Assembly: GCA_017550285.1 (NCBI GenBank)
Contig: JAFZPP010000025.1
Coordinates: 1 to 64,000 of the forward strand
Direction of reading: 5' to 3'
Length of the DNA: 64,000 bases
Source: Oscillospiraceae bacterium
GTDB taxonomy: Bacteria > Bacillota > Clostridia > Oscillospirales > Ruminococcaceae
Shown here: positions 18,024 to 27,900 of the stretch, in pieces
How the letters are laid out: each line of letters begins with the position of its first letter
How positions within the stretch are numbered: the stretch's first letter is position 1
Program-made: the position numbers and the translations under genes
The notes under the pieces: model-generated
Told to the model about the DNA's origin: nothing
The model's database searches: none
Seen by the model: the letters and a program-made list of their open reading frames with translations, nothing else

Positions 18024-21000
18024 TCATTCCGTGCCGTCGATTGTGTAGATGAATTTGACGCTGCCGTCCATATCGCTGCCGAGACCGGAGAAGCTGCGGT
18101 AATCCCGCGACGCATCGCCGACTGCACGCACACGCCCGACCAGTGCCTTGATCTCATCGTCATAGACCGCGGTCAGCTTGTCGATGCCGTCCGCCTGAAA
18201 TTTATTCATGCCGTCATTGAGTGTCTTGGCACCGTTTTCCAGCTTTGCCGCGCCGTCACGGAGCGCCGCGCTGCCGTTTTGCAGCGTATACACACCGCTG
18301 AGCAGATCATTGCTGCCCGATGCAAGCTGCCCTGCGCCGTCCGAGAGCTGATTTGCAGAATCCGCCAGCGTATGCATCCCGCCGCTGAGCTGCCTGCCGC
18401 CTGCCGTCAGCTTTGCAAGACCGCCGTCAAGCTGCCCTGCACCGTCATACAGCTGACCGATTCCGGCATCCAGCTGCAAACCGCCGCTGCGGAGATCGTT
18501 CATGCCGCCGAGCAGCGTTGTACTGCCCTGACGGAGCGCCTTCAAGCCTGCATCGAGCGATGCTGCACCGTCGGAGAGCTGCTTGATGCCGCCGCTGAGG
18601 GATGCACTGCCGCCGGAAAGCTGCGTCAGACCGTTTGTCAGATCGGCAGAGCCTGTGCAGAGCTGCTGCATGCCCGTATGCAAAGCCGATGCACCGCCGG
18701 AAAGCTGTTTGATGCCGCCGGTCAGCGCATGACTGCCGTCAGAGAGCTGTCCCATGCCGTTTGTCAGATCGGCGGAACCGGTGCGGAGCTGTCCCAGGCC
18801 CGTATGCAGCGCCGATGCGCCGTCGGAGAGCTGTTTGATGCCGCCGCTGAGTGCCGTACTGCCGTCGGAGAGCTGCCCCATACCGTTTGTCAGATCAGCG
18901 GAACCCGTGCAGAGCTGCTGCATGCCGCCGCTGAGTGCCGATGCGCCGTCAGAGAGCTGTTTGATGCCGCCGGTCAGCGAATCCAGACCGCCGAGCAGTT
19001 CACGGCTGCCGCCGGAGAGTTTATCGAGTCCGCCGTCTAACTGCGCTGCGCCGCCGGATACCTGATGTGCGCCGTCAGACAATTCCTTCGAGGAGGCACA
19101 GAGCTTCGCGGTGCCGTCCGCGAGAGCTTTGCCGCCTGCATCCGCCTGCGCAAGTCCTTCTGAAAGACCCGAAAGACCCGTTTGCAGCGAATCTGCACCG
19201 GCTGCCAGCGCATTGACGCCGTCTTTGAGCGCACCGCCGTCCTGCATGGATGCTGCGATCTGCTGCTGTCCGGCGATTGTCTGTTTCAGGGATGCGATTG
19301 CCGCGGCGAGTGCATCGGAGGGCGCCTGTGCATTTGCGGCTTCCAGCGCTGCAAGCACCTGCTGATTCGCGGCGATTGTCGCATTCAGAGATGCAGCTGC
19401 GGTATCAAGCCCCGTGCCGACCTGCGAAAGCCCTTCGGAAATTGCCTGCGAACCGGCGGACAGGGCATCCGCGCCGTTCCTTGCATCCGTGATGCCGCTT
19501 GAGAGAGATGCCGTCGAATCGCTGATTTTTGCCGCGCCGGCAGAGAGTGCATCTGCGCCTTCTGCAAGCGATGCCGTGCCGGTTTTGAGCTGTTTTGCGC
19601 CGTCGGTCAGCGCTGTCATGCCGGTGTCGAATTCCTTTGTGCCTGCGGTGAGTGCATCCGTTCCGGCATTGACCTTTGCAAAACCGGCTGCCAGTGCTGC
19701 GGAGCCTTCCGCCGCGCTGCCGATGCCCTTCTGCAATTTCGCCGCACCGTCCTTTGCATTTGCAATGCCTGCATCGAGCTTTGCCGCGCCGTCGGTGACC
19801 TGTGCAAAGCCGTCGCTGAGCTTTTCTGCACCGTCTGCCGCCTGCCCGATGCCCTGCTGCAATTTTGCAGCGCCGTCCTTTGCATTTGCAATGCCTGCAT
19901 CGAGCTTTTCTGCGCCGTCGGTGACCTGTGCAAAGCCGCCGGTCAGCTTTTCCGAACCGTCCGCTGCCTGCCCGATGCCTTCCTGCAATTTCGCAGCGCC
20001 GTCCTTTGCAGCGCCGATGCCGGTACCGAGCTTTGCGGCACCGTCCGTGACCTGTGCATATCCGGCGAGCAGCTTCTCCGAGCCGCCGCAGACCTCTCCA
20101 AGACCCGTATCGAGCTTTGCCGCACCGTTACGGGCAGACGTCAGACCGCCGGTCAGTGCAGCAGAACCTTCCTGCACCTTTGCGATGCCGCCGGAGAGTG
20201 CCGCCGCACCGTCCTTCGCGGAGACAATGCCCTGATACAGCGCATCCATGCCGTTCGATGCAGATTCTGCACCGCCTGCAAGCTGCTTTGCGCCGTCTGC
20301 AAGCCTGCCGGAACCGTCCTTCAGGGATGCTGCACCGTCTGCGAGCTTCTGCACGCCGCTGTCCAGATCATCCGTGCCGCCGGCGAGCTTGCAGATTCCG
20401 TCATAGAGCTCTGCCGTACCAGAACAGAGCTTGCCCGATGCTTCACTGAGCTGATTCAGCTTCTCCTCGAGTTCATCGAGATTTGCAGCATTGTCCAGCC
20501 CGATCTCATTGAAAATCTGATTGGAAACAACCGTCATGCTGCTGTCCATTTTGAAATTCTGCACATCGCATTCGATGCGGAAGGTATCGGGAATCGCAAT
20601 GCCGATGAGGTCGATCTCACGCAGACCGAGACTGTCCTCCAGTCCCGGGAATGCGATGCCGACAACGATCATTTTTTCGCCGTCGGAGAGCACTTTGCCG
20701 TTCGTGATGCTGACATTCGAGAAAACATCCTGATTGAGCACCGCCGTGCTCGCCGCCATGAACGGCACACAGATTTTTCTGCGCTTGCCGTCGATCTGCT
20801 TTGTGACGGCGGTTTTGTTGGTATAGTGCCACTCCATGACGAGATGACCGCTCCTGCCCTTGATCTCATCTGCGGTGACACGCTTGCCGTCGAGCGTATA
20901 GGTCAGCGAGACACTGACCGGCAGTTCCTTGTCCGAATTGCCGCGGTAATAGATATCCGCGCCGTTTGCAGCCCATTCCATTTTGCTGCCGTGCTGACTG

Positions 21001-21332
21001 TAATCCTCATCGCCCTTGACGTTTTCAATCTGCGTCAGATTGGATTTGTCGGGGATATTTTTCAGTGCCTGCGGATTTTTCAGCCAGTCGCTGACGATGA
21101 CCTCACGCGGCGATGCATTGCTGTTGCAGAGAACATAAACTGTCTCATCCTTGAAGGTGCTGTCATTGCCTGCGATGCGTGATGCAGCCTTTGTCAGCGG
21201 CGCAGCATCTGCGGTTACGGCTGCCGGATGCTCCAGCGCATCTGCATTTTTGCTGTATGCGAATGTACCGGTCGCACCTGCGGATACCGTCACGGCGAGG
21301 ATACATGCAATCGTTTTCTGATAACGCTTCAT
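18024..21332 (-). CDS. Secreted xxxLxxG-repeat protein (Pip/YhgE-like)
   Basis: 1102 aa; start chosen at the ATG after AAAGGAG (MKRYQKTIACILAVTVSAGA). One N-terminal signal or anchor helix, an N-terminal domain to about residue 290, then about 700 residues of heptad-like repeats (LSDGA, LxxG, LTGGI) predicted to form long coiled coils, as in the TIGR xxxLxxG family. Unlike canonical YhgE/Pip there is no C-terminal multi-helix membrane domain; it ends in a short beta-rich tail. It pairs with the MMPL gene upstream, 195 bp away, and may be its extracytoplasmic partner. Function unproven. Confidence 0.75.
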   Translation of the reverse strand: MKRYQKTIACILAVTVSAGATGTFAYSKNADALEHPAAVTADAAPLTKAASRIAGNDSTFKDETVYVLCNSNASPREVIVSDWLKNPQALKNIPDKSNLTQIENVKGDEDYSQHGSKMEWAANGADIYYRGNSDKELPVSVSLTYTLDGKRVTADEIKGRSGHLVMEWHYTNKTAVTKQIDGKRRKICVPFMAASTAVLNQDVFSNVSITNGKVLSDGEKMIVVGIAFPGLEDSLGLREIDLIGIAIPDTFRIECDVQNFKMDSSMTVVSNQIFNEIGLDNAANLDELEEKLNQLSEASGKLCSGTAELYDGICKLAGGTDDLDSGVQKLADGAASLKDGSGRLADGAKQLAGGAESASNGMDALYQGIVSAKDGAAALSGGIAKVQEGSAALTGGLTSARNGAAKLDTGLGEVCGGSEKLLAGYAQVTDGAAKLGTGIGAAKDGAAKLQEGIGQAADGSEKLTGGFAQVTDGAEKLDAGIANAKDGAAKLQQGIGQAADGAEKLSDGFAQVTDGAAKLDAGIANAKDGAAKLQKGIGSAAEGSAALAAGFAKVNAGTDALTAGTKEFDTGMTALTDGAKQLKTGTASLAEGADALSAGAAKISDSTASLSSGITDARNGADALSAGSQAISEGLSQVGTGLDTAAASLNATIAANQQVLAALEAANAQAPSDALAAAIASLKQTIAGQQQIAASMQDGGALKDGVNALAAGADSLQTGLSGLSEGLAQADAGGKALADGTAKLCASSKELSDGAHQVSGGAAQLDGGLDKLSGGSRELLGGLDSLTGGIKQLSDGASALSGGMQQLCTGSADLTNGMGQLSDGSTALSGGIKQLSDGASALHTGLGQLRTGSADLTNGMGQLSDGSHALTGGIKQLSGGASALHTGMQQLCTGSADLTNGLTQLSGGSASLSGGIKQLSDGAASLDAGLKALRQGSTTLLGGMNDLRSGGLQLDAGIGQLYDGAGQLDGGLAKLTAGGRQLSGGMHTLADSANQLSDGAGQLASGSNDLLSGVYTLQNGSAALRDGAAKLENGAKTLNDGMNKFQADGIDKLTAVYDDEIKALVGRVRAVGDASRDYRSFSGLGSDMDGSVKFIYTIDGTE

Positions 21333-21480
21333 ATCAAACACTCCTTTGATTGTATAACCGGTATCGGCTTTCTGCCGGAAATCGGGATTTGTCAGTATGT
21401 TTGAGAGATGCTCTGAGGACATTGCTCTCGATCATGCCGGAGGAAAACTGTCACTCCGGATGCCCGCTGCTTCTCCGTGC

Positions 21481-21575
21481 CAGCCCCATACGGGGCTGAC
21501 GCGGAGAAGAAATGGGATTCCCAAGGGTTAGTAACCCTTGGGCAGGGGTGTGGGGACAGCGTCCCCACAATGTCC
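21481..21575. repeat. Double-hairpin repeat element, copy C
   Basis: Holds CAGCCCC/GGGGCTG (21481-21498), the 23-base palindrome built on CCCAAGGGTTA (21520-21542) and TGTGGGGAC/GTCCCCACA (21550-21568). It aligns with copies A and B with compensating changes in both stems. The end of the MMPL reading frame runs into it. Confidence 0.75.
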
Positions 21576-23660
21576 CCCGAACACGCCGGCAGCTCCTGAT
21601 TTCGGCAGGAAGCCGGCGCTGGTTTTGCAGATGATCGGGTCGAGCAGCAGGAACATCGACGGGAGAACGGTCAGGACGACCGCCATAGAGATCAGTGCGC
21701 CGCGTGCAAGCAGCATGCAAAGTGACGAGATCATGCCGATTTTCGAGACAAATGCAACGCCGATCGTCGCGGCGAAAAATCCCAGTGCCGAGACGATCAC
21801 ACTGCCCATAGAGGTACGCAGTGCGATGCCGACCGCTTCCTGTTTCTCCCTGCCGGATGCACGTTCGGTGCGGTAGCGGGTTGTCATGAGAATTGCATAA
21901 TCGACGGTCGCGCCGAGCTGAATGGTACCGATGACGACCGATGCAATGAACGGCAGCGAATCCCCGAGATAACAGGAGATGCCGAGATTCATCATGATTG
22001 CCAGCTCGATCACCGAGACCAGAATCACCGGCAGCGTCACACTGCGGAACGTCAGCAGGATAATCGCAAAAATGACGGCGATTGATAGAATCGAAACGAC
22101 CTTGAAGTCATGCGCGGTGATCTCGATGAGGTCCTTTGTCGCCGGCGCCTCGCCGATCAGCAGCGCATCGGGGTCATAGCGCTTGACGATTGCATTCAGC
22201 GCATCGACCTGCGCATTGACCTCGTCCGAGGCGACCTTGTATTCCGAGCCGATCATCATGAGCTGATAATCGCCGCTGCGGAGTGCTTCGGTTATGCGCT
22301 TCGGAATGACCTCCTCCGGCACGCGCTCACCGATGATCGAATTCAGGCTCAGCGTGAACGAGACACCGTCTACCTGCTTTATGTCGCGGAGCATGCCGGC
22401 GCACTGTTTGGCATCGAGATCGCTGTCAACGAGCACCATATGCGTGCTGTTCATGTTGTATTCTTCGGCGAGCTTCTCGTTTGCGATCACGCTGTCGAGC
22501 GTTTTCGGAAGGGTGCTGTCGAGATTATAATAGACATCATAATGACTGTTGCCGTAAAGCGCCGGAAAGAGCAGGACAATGCCGAGCGTCAGAAACAGCG
22601 GCGCATGCTTTGTAATGAATGCCGGCAGCTTTTTGAATTCCGGTACAAATGCTCTGTGCGAGGTCTTGCGGATTGCCTTCTCAAAGAGCAGAATCATCGC
22701 AGGCAGGACGGTTACGCAGGCGATCACGCCGAACACAACGCCCTTTGCCATGACGATGCCGAGATCGAGTCCGAGCGTAAAGCTCATGAAGCACATCGCA
22801 AGGAATCCGGCGACTGTCGTGAACGAGGAGCTGACGACAGAGGTAATCGTCGCGGCGATTGCGTGCGCCATTGCTTCATTACGGTCGCTGTACTGCGTCT
22901 GCATTTCCTTGTAGCTGTTCCAGAGGAAGATTGAATAGTCCATTGTGACGCCGAGCTGCAAGACCAGACAGAGCGCCTGCGTCAGGAACGAAATCTCACC
23001 GAAGAAGAAATTTGTGCCGAGATTCCAGATGATTGCAAGCCCGATGCTGAGCATGAAGAACACCGGAATCAGAAAGCTGTCCATAGTCAGCGCGAGGACG
23101 ATGCTCGTCAGCAGCACCGCAACCAGCGCATACAGCGGCGTTTCCGAATCGGAAAGATGCTTCATATCGGTCGTGATGCCGCTCATGCCGGAGATAAAGC
23201 ACTGCTTGGAGGTGATGCTGCGCATCTCGTCAATCGCCTGCATCGTGCTGTCCGCGGATGTTGTATCCTCGAAGAATACAACCATGAGCGTCGTATCGCC
23301 GGAATTGAACATGTCGTAAATCTTTTTCGGGAGCACTTCCTTCGGGATCGAGATGTCCGCAAGGCTGTCATACCAGAGCACCTCCGCGACGCCCTGCACG
23401 CCTTCGAGATCGCCGCGCACCTTGGCGACGTCCTTATCCGGCATGCCCTCGACGATCACGAAGGAAAAGCCGCCCTTGCCGAATTCATCTTTCAGAATAT
23501 CCTGTCCCTGCATGGTCTCCAAATCCTTCGGGAGATAGGAGAGAATATCGTAATTGACGCGGGTATGGAGGAAACCGAACACTGCCGGTATCACCATTGC
23601 AAGCCCGAGGAGGAGAATCAGCAGCTTGTGTCTGGCGATCCATTCGCCGAACTTTAACAT
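21528..23660 (-). CDS. MMPL-family RND-type transporter
   Basis: 710 aa from ATG 23660 (AAAGG nine bases upstream); the earlier start at 23723 lies in the operator region. Two repeats of one helix, a large loop and a five-helix bundle: signatures VTMDYSIFLWN (about residue 250) and ATVDYAILMTT (about 595), the proton-relay segments of MMPL/HAE2 exporters. Likely exports a lipid or amphiphile, or works with the adjacent repeat protein. The last 16 residues (about GGHCGDAVPTPLPKGY) are encoded by repeat element C and are probably not ancestral. Repressed by the divergent TetR protein, as judged by operators. Confidence 0.88.
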   Translation of the reverse strand: MLKFGEWIARHKLLILLLGLAMVIPAVFGFLHTRVNYDILSYLPKDLETMQGQDILKDEFGKGGFSFVIVEGMPDKDVAKVRGDLEGVQGVAEVLWYDSLADISIPKEVLPKKIYDMFNSGDTTLMVVFFEDTTSADSTMQAIDEMRSITSKQCFISGMSGITTDMKHLSDSETPLYALVAVLLTSIVLALTMDSFLIPVFFMLSIGLAIIWNLGTNFFFGEISFLTQALCLVLQLGVTMDYSIFLWNSYKEMQTQYSDRNEAMAHAIAATITSVVSSSFTTVAGFLAMCFMSFTLGLDLGIVMAKGVVFGVIACVTVLPAMILLFEKAIRKTSHRAFVPEFKKLPAFITKHAPLFLTLGIVLLFPALYGNSHYDVYYNLDSTLPKTLDSVIANEKLAEEYNMNSTHMVLVDSDLDAKQCAGMLRDIKQVDGVSFTLSLNSIIGERVPEEVIPKRITEALRSGDYQLMMIGSEYKVASDEVNAQVDALNAIVKRYDPDALLIGEAPATKDLIEITAHDFKVVSILSIAVIFAIILLTFRSVTLPVILVSVIELAIMMNLGISCYLGDSLPFIASVVIGTIQLGATVDYAILMTTRYRTERASGREKQEAVGIALRTSMGSVIVSALGFFAATIGVAFVSKIGMISSLCMLLARGALISMAVVLTVLPSMFLLLDPIICKTSAGFLPKSGAAGVFGGHCGDAVPTPLPKGY

Positions 23661-23685
23661 GTTATCAGATCCTTTCAGCAGAATT

Positions 23686-23827
23686 TGACCGATAGTCATT
23701 TTTAACTGTCTACAGTCTACCATAAAAATGACCGATAGTCAATAGTAAAACGAAAAATAAATGACCGTCGGTCAGAATTTCGGCGCACTGCACAATTTTG
23801 GCGCTGAAAATATGTGACCGATGGTCA
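23686..23827. promoter_or_regulatory. Four TetR-type operators and the MMPL promoter
   Basis: TGACCGATAGTCA at 23686-23698 and 23729-23741, the perfect palindrome TGACCGTCGGTCA at 23762-23774, and TGACCGATGGTCA at 23815-23827. On the minus strand the MMPL promoter reads TTGACT, 17 bases, TAGACT (-10 at 23714-23719); its -35 lies inside the second operator and the first lies downstream of the start site. Binding would block transcription. Confidence 0.8.
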
Positions 23828-24179
23828 TTCTTTCCGGCGGAAGTAGGAGGAAGGAAGTATAGAAAGAACGAATTTAGAAACCGGCGCTCCAGAGAGGAGA
23901 GAATAAGGAAAGAGCGCCCCGCGCCCAGCAAAAAATTATCTTCGGACAAAGGATACAGAAAAAGAACTACAATAAATGCAGAACAAGCAAGTCTTTCAGG
24001 CTCAATCTTCTTTATCATAGTTTTACAGATATTTATACTGGGCGCGGAATTCTAAATGAGTTCTGGGATACCTCCTCCTTTCTCCTTTATTGCATTTTTA
24101 CTCGAATTGTGCTATAATAAACAATAACCGGTCACAGTGAATAAAAACAGTGCCGCCCGCAGAAAGGAGCGTCCCTGAT
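23828..24179. other. Gene-free part of the MMPL-tetR divergent region
   Basis: Purine-rich, low-complexity sequence with stops in most frames. A pair GCGCCCAG (about 23925) and CTGGGCGC (about 24037) could base-pair over 110 bases. The tetR promoter is TTGCAT, 17 bases, TATAAT (24090-24118). ACCGGTCA at about 24127 resembles half an operator and may give autoregulation. Confidence 0.5.
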
Positions 24180-24803
24180 ATGGGAAAACTCGAACTGAAT
24201 AAGCAGCATAAGGAGCGTTCGCTCCTCAATACAGCATTTGAATTCTTCACGACCAAAGGATTCAGCAAAACCTCAATCTCGGATATCGTCGGACATGCCG
24301 GCGTCGCAAAAGGCACGTTTTATCTGTATTTTAAGGATAAATATGATATCCGGAACAAGCTGATCTGCCATAAATCAAGCCAGCTCTTCCGCCATGCGGT
24401 GCAGGCGCTCGAATCGGCAGAAGGCGATCAGACAATCTCCTTTGAGGACCGGATGATCTTTATTATCGACCATATCATCGGGCAGCTCGCGGAGAATCAG
24501 GCGCTGCTGAACTTCATCTCCAAGAACCTGAGCTGGGGCGTCTTCAAAACCGCGCTGACAACACCCGTCACAGAGGAGGATATCAATTTCGGCGACGTGT
24601 ATCAGAAGATGCTCGACGAGGCGCCCTGCGAATTCAAGGAGCCCGAAATCATGCTCTTCCTGATTGTCGAGCTGGTATCCGGCGCGTGCTATTCGGCGAT
24701 TCTCTATCAGGACCCCTGCGACCTCGAAACCCTCAAGCCGCATCTCTACGATACAATCCGTCAGATGATCCGCTCGCATCAGGCGGTGTCTCCGACGGAT
24801 TGA
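24180..24803 (+). CDS. TetR-family repressor of the MMPL operon
   Basis: 207 aa from the ATG at 24180 with AAAGGAG about 11 bases before it. The N-terminal HTH is typical: RSLLNTAFEFFTTKGFSKTS, then ISDIVGHAGVAKGTFYLYFK. The C-terminal helical ligand domain runs to the end. Divergent from the transporter gene, whose control region carries four matching palindromes; this is the usual drug or lipid efflux arrangement. The last few codons lie in repeat element B. Ligand unknown. Confidence 0.9.
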   Translation: MGKLELNKQHKERSLLNTAFEFFTTKGFSKTSISDIVGHAGVAKGTFYLYFKDKYDIRNKLICHKSSQLFRHAVQALESAEGDQTISFEDRMIFIIDHIIGQLAENQALLNFISKNLSWGVFKTALTTPVTEEDINFGDVYQKMLDEAPCEFKEPEIMLFLIVELVSGACYSAILYQDPCDLETLKPHLYDTIRQMIRSHQAVSPTD

Positions 24804-24880
24804 TAATGAAGGCGCTGCCCTCATACTCCCGCCAAAGGGACATTGTCCCTTTGGCATCCTATTTTAATGATAATACAGAA
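24785..24880. repeat. Double-hairpin repeat element, copy B
   Basis: Inverted copy of 17931-18023, starting inside the tetR 3' end and carrying CCAAAGGG/CCCTTTGG and a weaker second stem. With copies A and C it makes a family found at the 3' ends of three neighbouring genes, always in the same orientation relative to the gene. Confidence 0.8.
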
Positions 24881-24928
24881 ACAGCCGCTGAATCCAAGCA
24901 GTTACGCCGGATTCAGCGGCTGTTTTTA
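24880..24928. terminator. Bidirectional terminator between tetR and the subtilase
   Basis: AACAGCCGCTGAATCC and GGATTCAGCGGCTGTT form a 16-bp stem with a 13-base loop, followed by T-runs on both strands. Confidence 0.88.
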
Positions 24929-24954
24929 TACGAAATACGGTGTTCAGAAAATGC

Positions 24955-27900
24955 TTACAGCGTCTCGATGATATGCACGATGTATTGCAGAATCAGGATG
25001 ACATCCTCGGAATCGGGCATGCCGTTCTGATTGCAGTCCGCATTTGCTCTGCCCTGTGCCGTGATATTTGCCGTGCTGTCCTCGGCAACGAATCTTGCAA
25101 GCAGCACCGCATCCGAAACATCGGTCGTGCCGCTGAGATTGACGTCGCCTGCGAGCGCCTTCGCCTGCGGGGTATACGCCTCCGCTTTGCAGGTCGAACC
25201 GTCCGGCAGCGTCGCTTCCGCGGTCACGAGATCAACTTTGACCGTGTACGGACCTGTGCCGTCCCCGTAGGAATACACATATTCGGCAACCGGATGCGCC
25301 TGTACAATCCCGATGCTGACCTTGACGTTTTCCGGCGTCTTTCCCTTCGTTTGATCCAGCATATAGGGATCGGTGAAAATCTCCTTTGCTTCCTCTGCGC
25401 CGATTGCGATGTAATTGTCCGTGCTGCGCAGATCGGTGCGGATGAGCGTCTGCTCCGTGATGCCGGATGCGTCTTGCAGGAGCGCATCAAAATCGCCGGT
25501 CATGACGAGATTGCCGGACTGATCCGTGCGGATGCGGAAGGTTTCGTGTTTGCCGTCCGCGCCGCTGCAATGCAGATACATGATGTCCTGCTTGTCCTGA
25601 TATACATATTCGTAAACATATTCATAATCCGCCGCGTGCTTCGGATTGCTGAACGGCACGACATGCAGCGTATCCTCTTTGACCTCGAGCAGCATCGCAT
25701 TGCTCCGGTAAATGCCTTCCTTGAGCGGATTCTCCTTCGGCGCCGGATTTGCCGGATCGGATGCATTTTCGGAGAGATCGGTGATATTGTATGCGCGGTC
25801 AACCGTGCTGATATTGTAGGCGGTGAAATCCGTTACATCATAGGAGAGGGTATAGCTTCCGTTCTGATCGGGCTTCGCTTTGACGAAATCCACGAAATCA
25901 AACTGTTTCAGCCATTTATAAGCGGTTTCATCGGCACGCAGCAGACGGTTCAGCGGTTTGCCGCCGGATACATTCTGCTGTGTGTCACTGTCTGTCAGCA
26001 CAGCCACATTTGCACCCTGACTGCCGCCCATGAGATAATAGAGCGCGGTCATGCCGTATGTCGGTGCATTGGCGGGATTATAGCTGCCTGCTTCACCGCC
26101 TCTGCCCTTGCCGGCTATGACAAAGCCGTCGAGCACCGGATCGGTCGCGGTCAGCTTGAGGATTTTTCTGCCGTTCTGCACGGTCAGCTCGGAGCGAACC
26201 TTCGGCGGCGTCCGGTCAACCGTAAACGGAACCGAAACCTTCTGCACCACGGCACCGGTACTGCCGTCCGAATCGCGGACAACGGAAATCTCCGCGGTGT
26301 ATTCGCCCTCCTTCAGTGTATTCAGCGCCGCGCCGGATACGAACGATGTAAACGCATCCGATTTGCCGGCAAACCGCGTGCTCTGCGGAAGATCAATCAG
26401 ATTGCCCGCTGCATCGCGGATTTCCGTGCCGCGGACACTGACCGAATACGGGCTGCGGAAGCCGACGGCAATCCGGTCTGCAATATTGTCCCCGTTCGGC
26501 GAGAGATAGGTCATCCTGTCATGATTCATTTCGCCTGCCATTTTTGCAGCGATCTGCTGGAGGAACCACTGCGTCCGCATATACGCCTGATCATATTCCT
26601 GACTGTTGTATTTCTGACGAATCTGCATTGCCTCGCGGTCGGGATTCTTTGTCAGAAGCGCATCGAGATTGCCGTATTCCAGATCAATGAATTCACGGTC
26701 ATTGTCATTGAGCATTCCGTTCACGACGGATTTTGCAAGCTCAGCCTGCTCCAGCATCGAATACCGTGCGCTGACTGCTGCATTCTGCCCGAGATTCAGG
26801 CAGCCGCCCTGCTGGGAGACCAGCGTGATTTTGCTGTAATCGCCGGAGAAGCCGGAGAGCGGAATCGAGATATCCGCATTGTTTGCAGCGCCCTCGAGCA
26901 GCAGATAGCCTTCGATATAGAAGCCGTTTTTGAAGGTCTGTTCGATCTTCTGCGTTTCGGCGGAATCGAGCCGGACGGAGAGCGTGACGGTTTTGGTTTC
27001 ACCGGCAGCAATCGTTTGCAGCGCGGAGCAGTCGGCTTCGCAGGATAATTTCTGTCTGCCGGAGAGATAAGCGGCGCCGTCTCTGCCGGTTTCGGCGCGG
27101 TCGGTCGAGAGCGCGAGCGTTGCCGATGCAAACGATACATCCGCATCGCCGAAATTCGTGACCGTGACAGGGAAGGTGAATGCCGTTCCGAGCCGGTCGC
27201 GCAGGCTGATCTTGGATTCGCCCTCTGCGCCGGTCAGAATGACACTGGTATGGATCGAATTGTTCAGCGAGACCAGACCCGCACCCTGCATGCGCGGCGA
27301 GGTATAGATGCCGTTTGATTCATAGGGGACTGCGCCGGTCATAAGCAGATTGCGGATGCGCTGCTGCCGTTCTGCGCCGGTCAGTGTGCAGCCGCTCTTT
27401 GTGAGATACTGATTCAGCACTGCGGTGCAGCCCGCGAGATACGGCGATGACATCGACGTACCGGACATGGATGCATACTGCTGATTGTAAGCCGCGGAAA
27501 TGACATTGCCGCCGATGCCCATGATATCGGGGCGCAGCTCAAGAGAGGGGAGCATTCCCCAGCTCGAATAGGAGCTGACGGCGCTGCCAGATTTCACATT
27601 CTCATATTCCTTTGTGACGGTGATCTGCCGGTCGGATGCATTTTTGAGCAGTTCGCCGTCGCTCTTGGAGATCATGGTCATCGGCAGACCGGATTCGTTG
27701 ACCATGAGACCGCTCAGGCGTTCCTCATTGTTGCAGACGATTACGCCGGCGGCGCCTGCCTGTGCAGCATAGTTTCCGGTATCCGTGAAGCGGTTGCCGC
27801 GGTCCACGAGAACGATTTTGCCGCGGACATCATTGCCCGCGATGCTGCCCTGTTCGCCTCTGCCGCAATAGACATAATTATAGTTGCCCTCGCGCAGTTT

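Noticed and set aside
23710..24055. Short ORFs on both strands between the MMPL and tetR genes
   Set aside because: They overlap operators and promoters and have no plausible starts.
24940..27048. 702-codon plus-strand ORF
   Set aside because: Opposite the subtilase gene, whose catalytic and dockerin motifs fix the coding strand.
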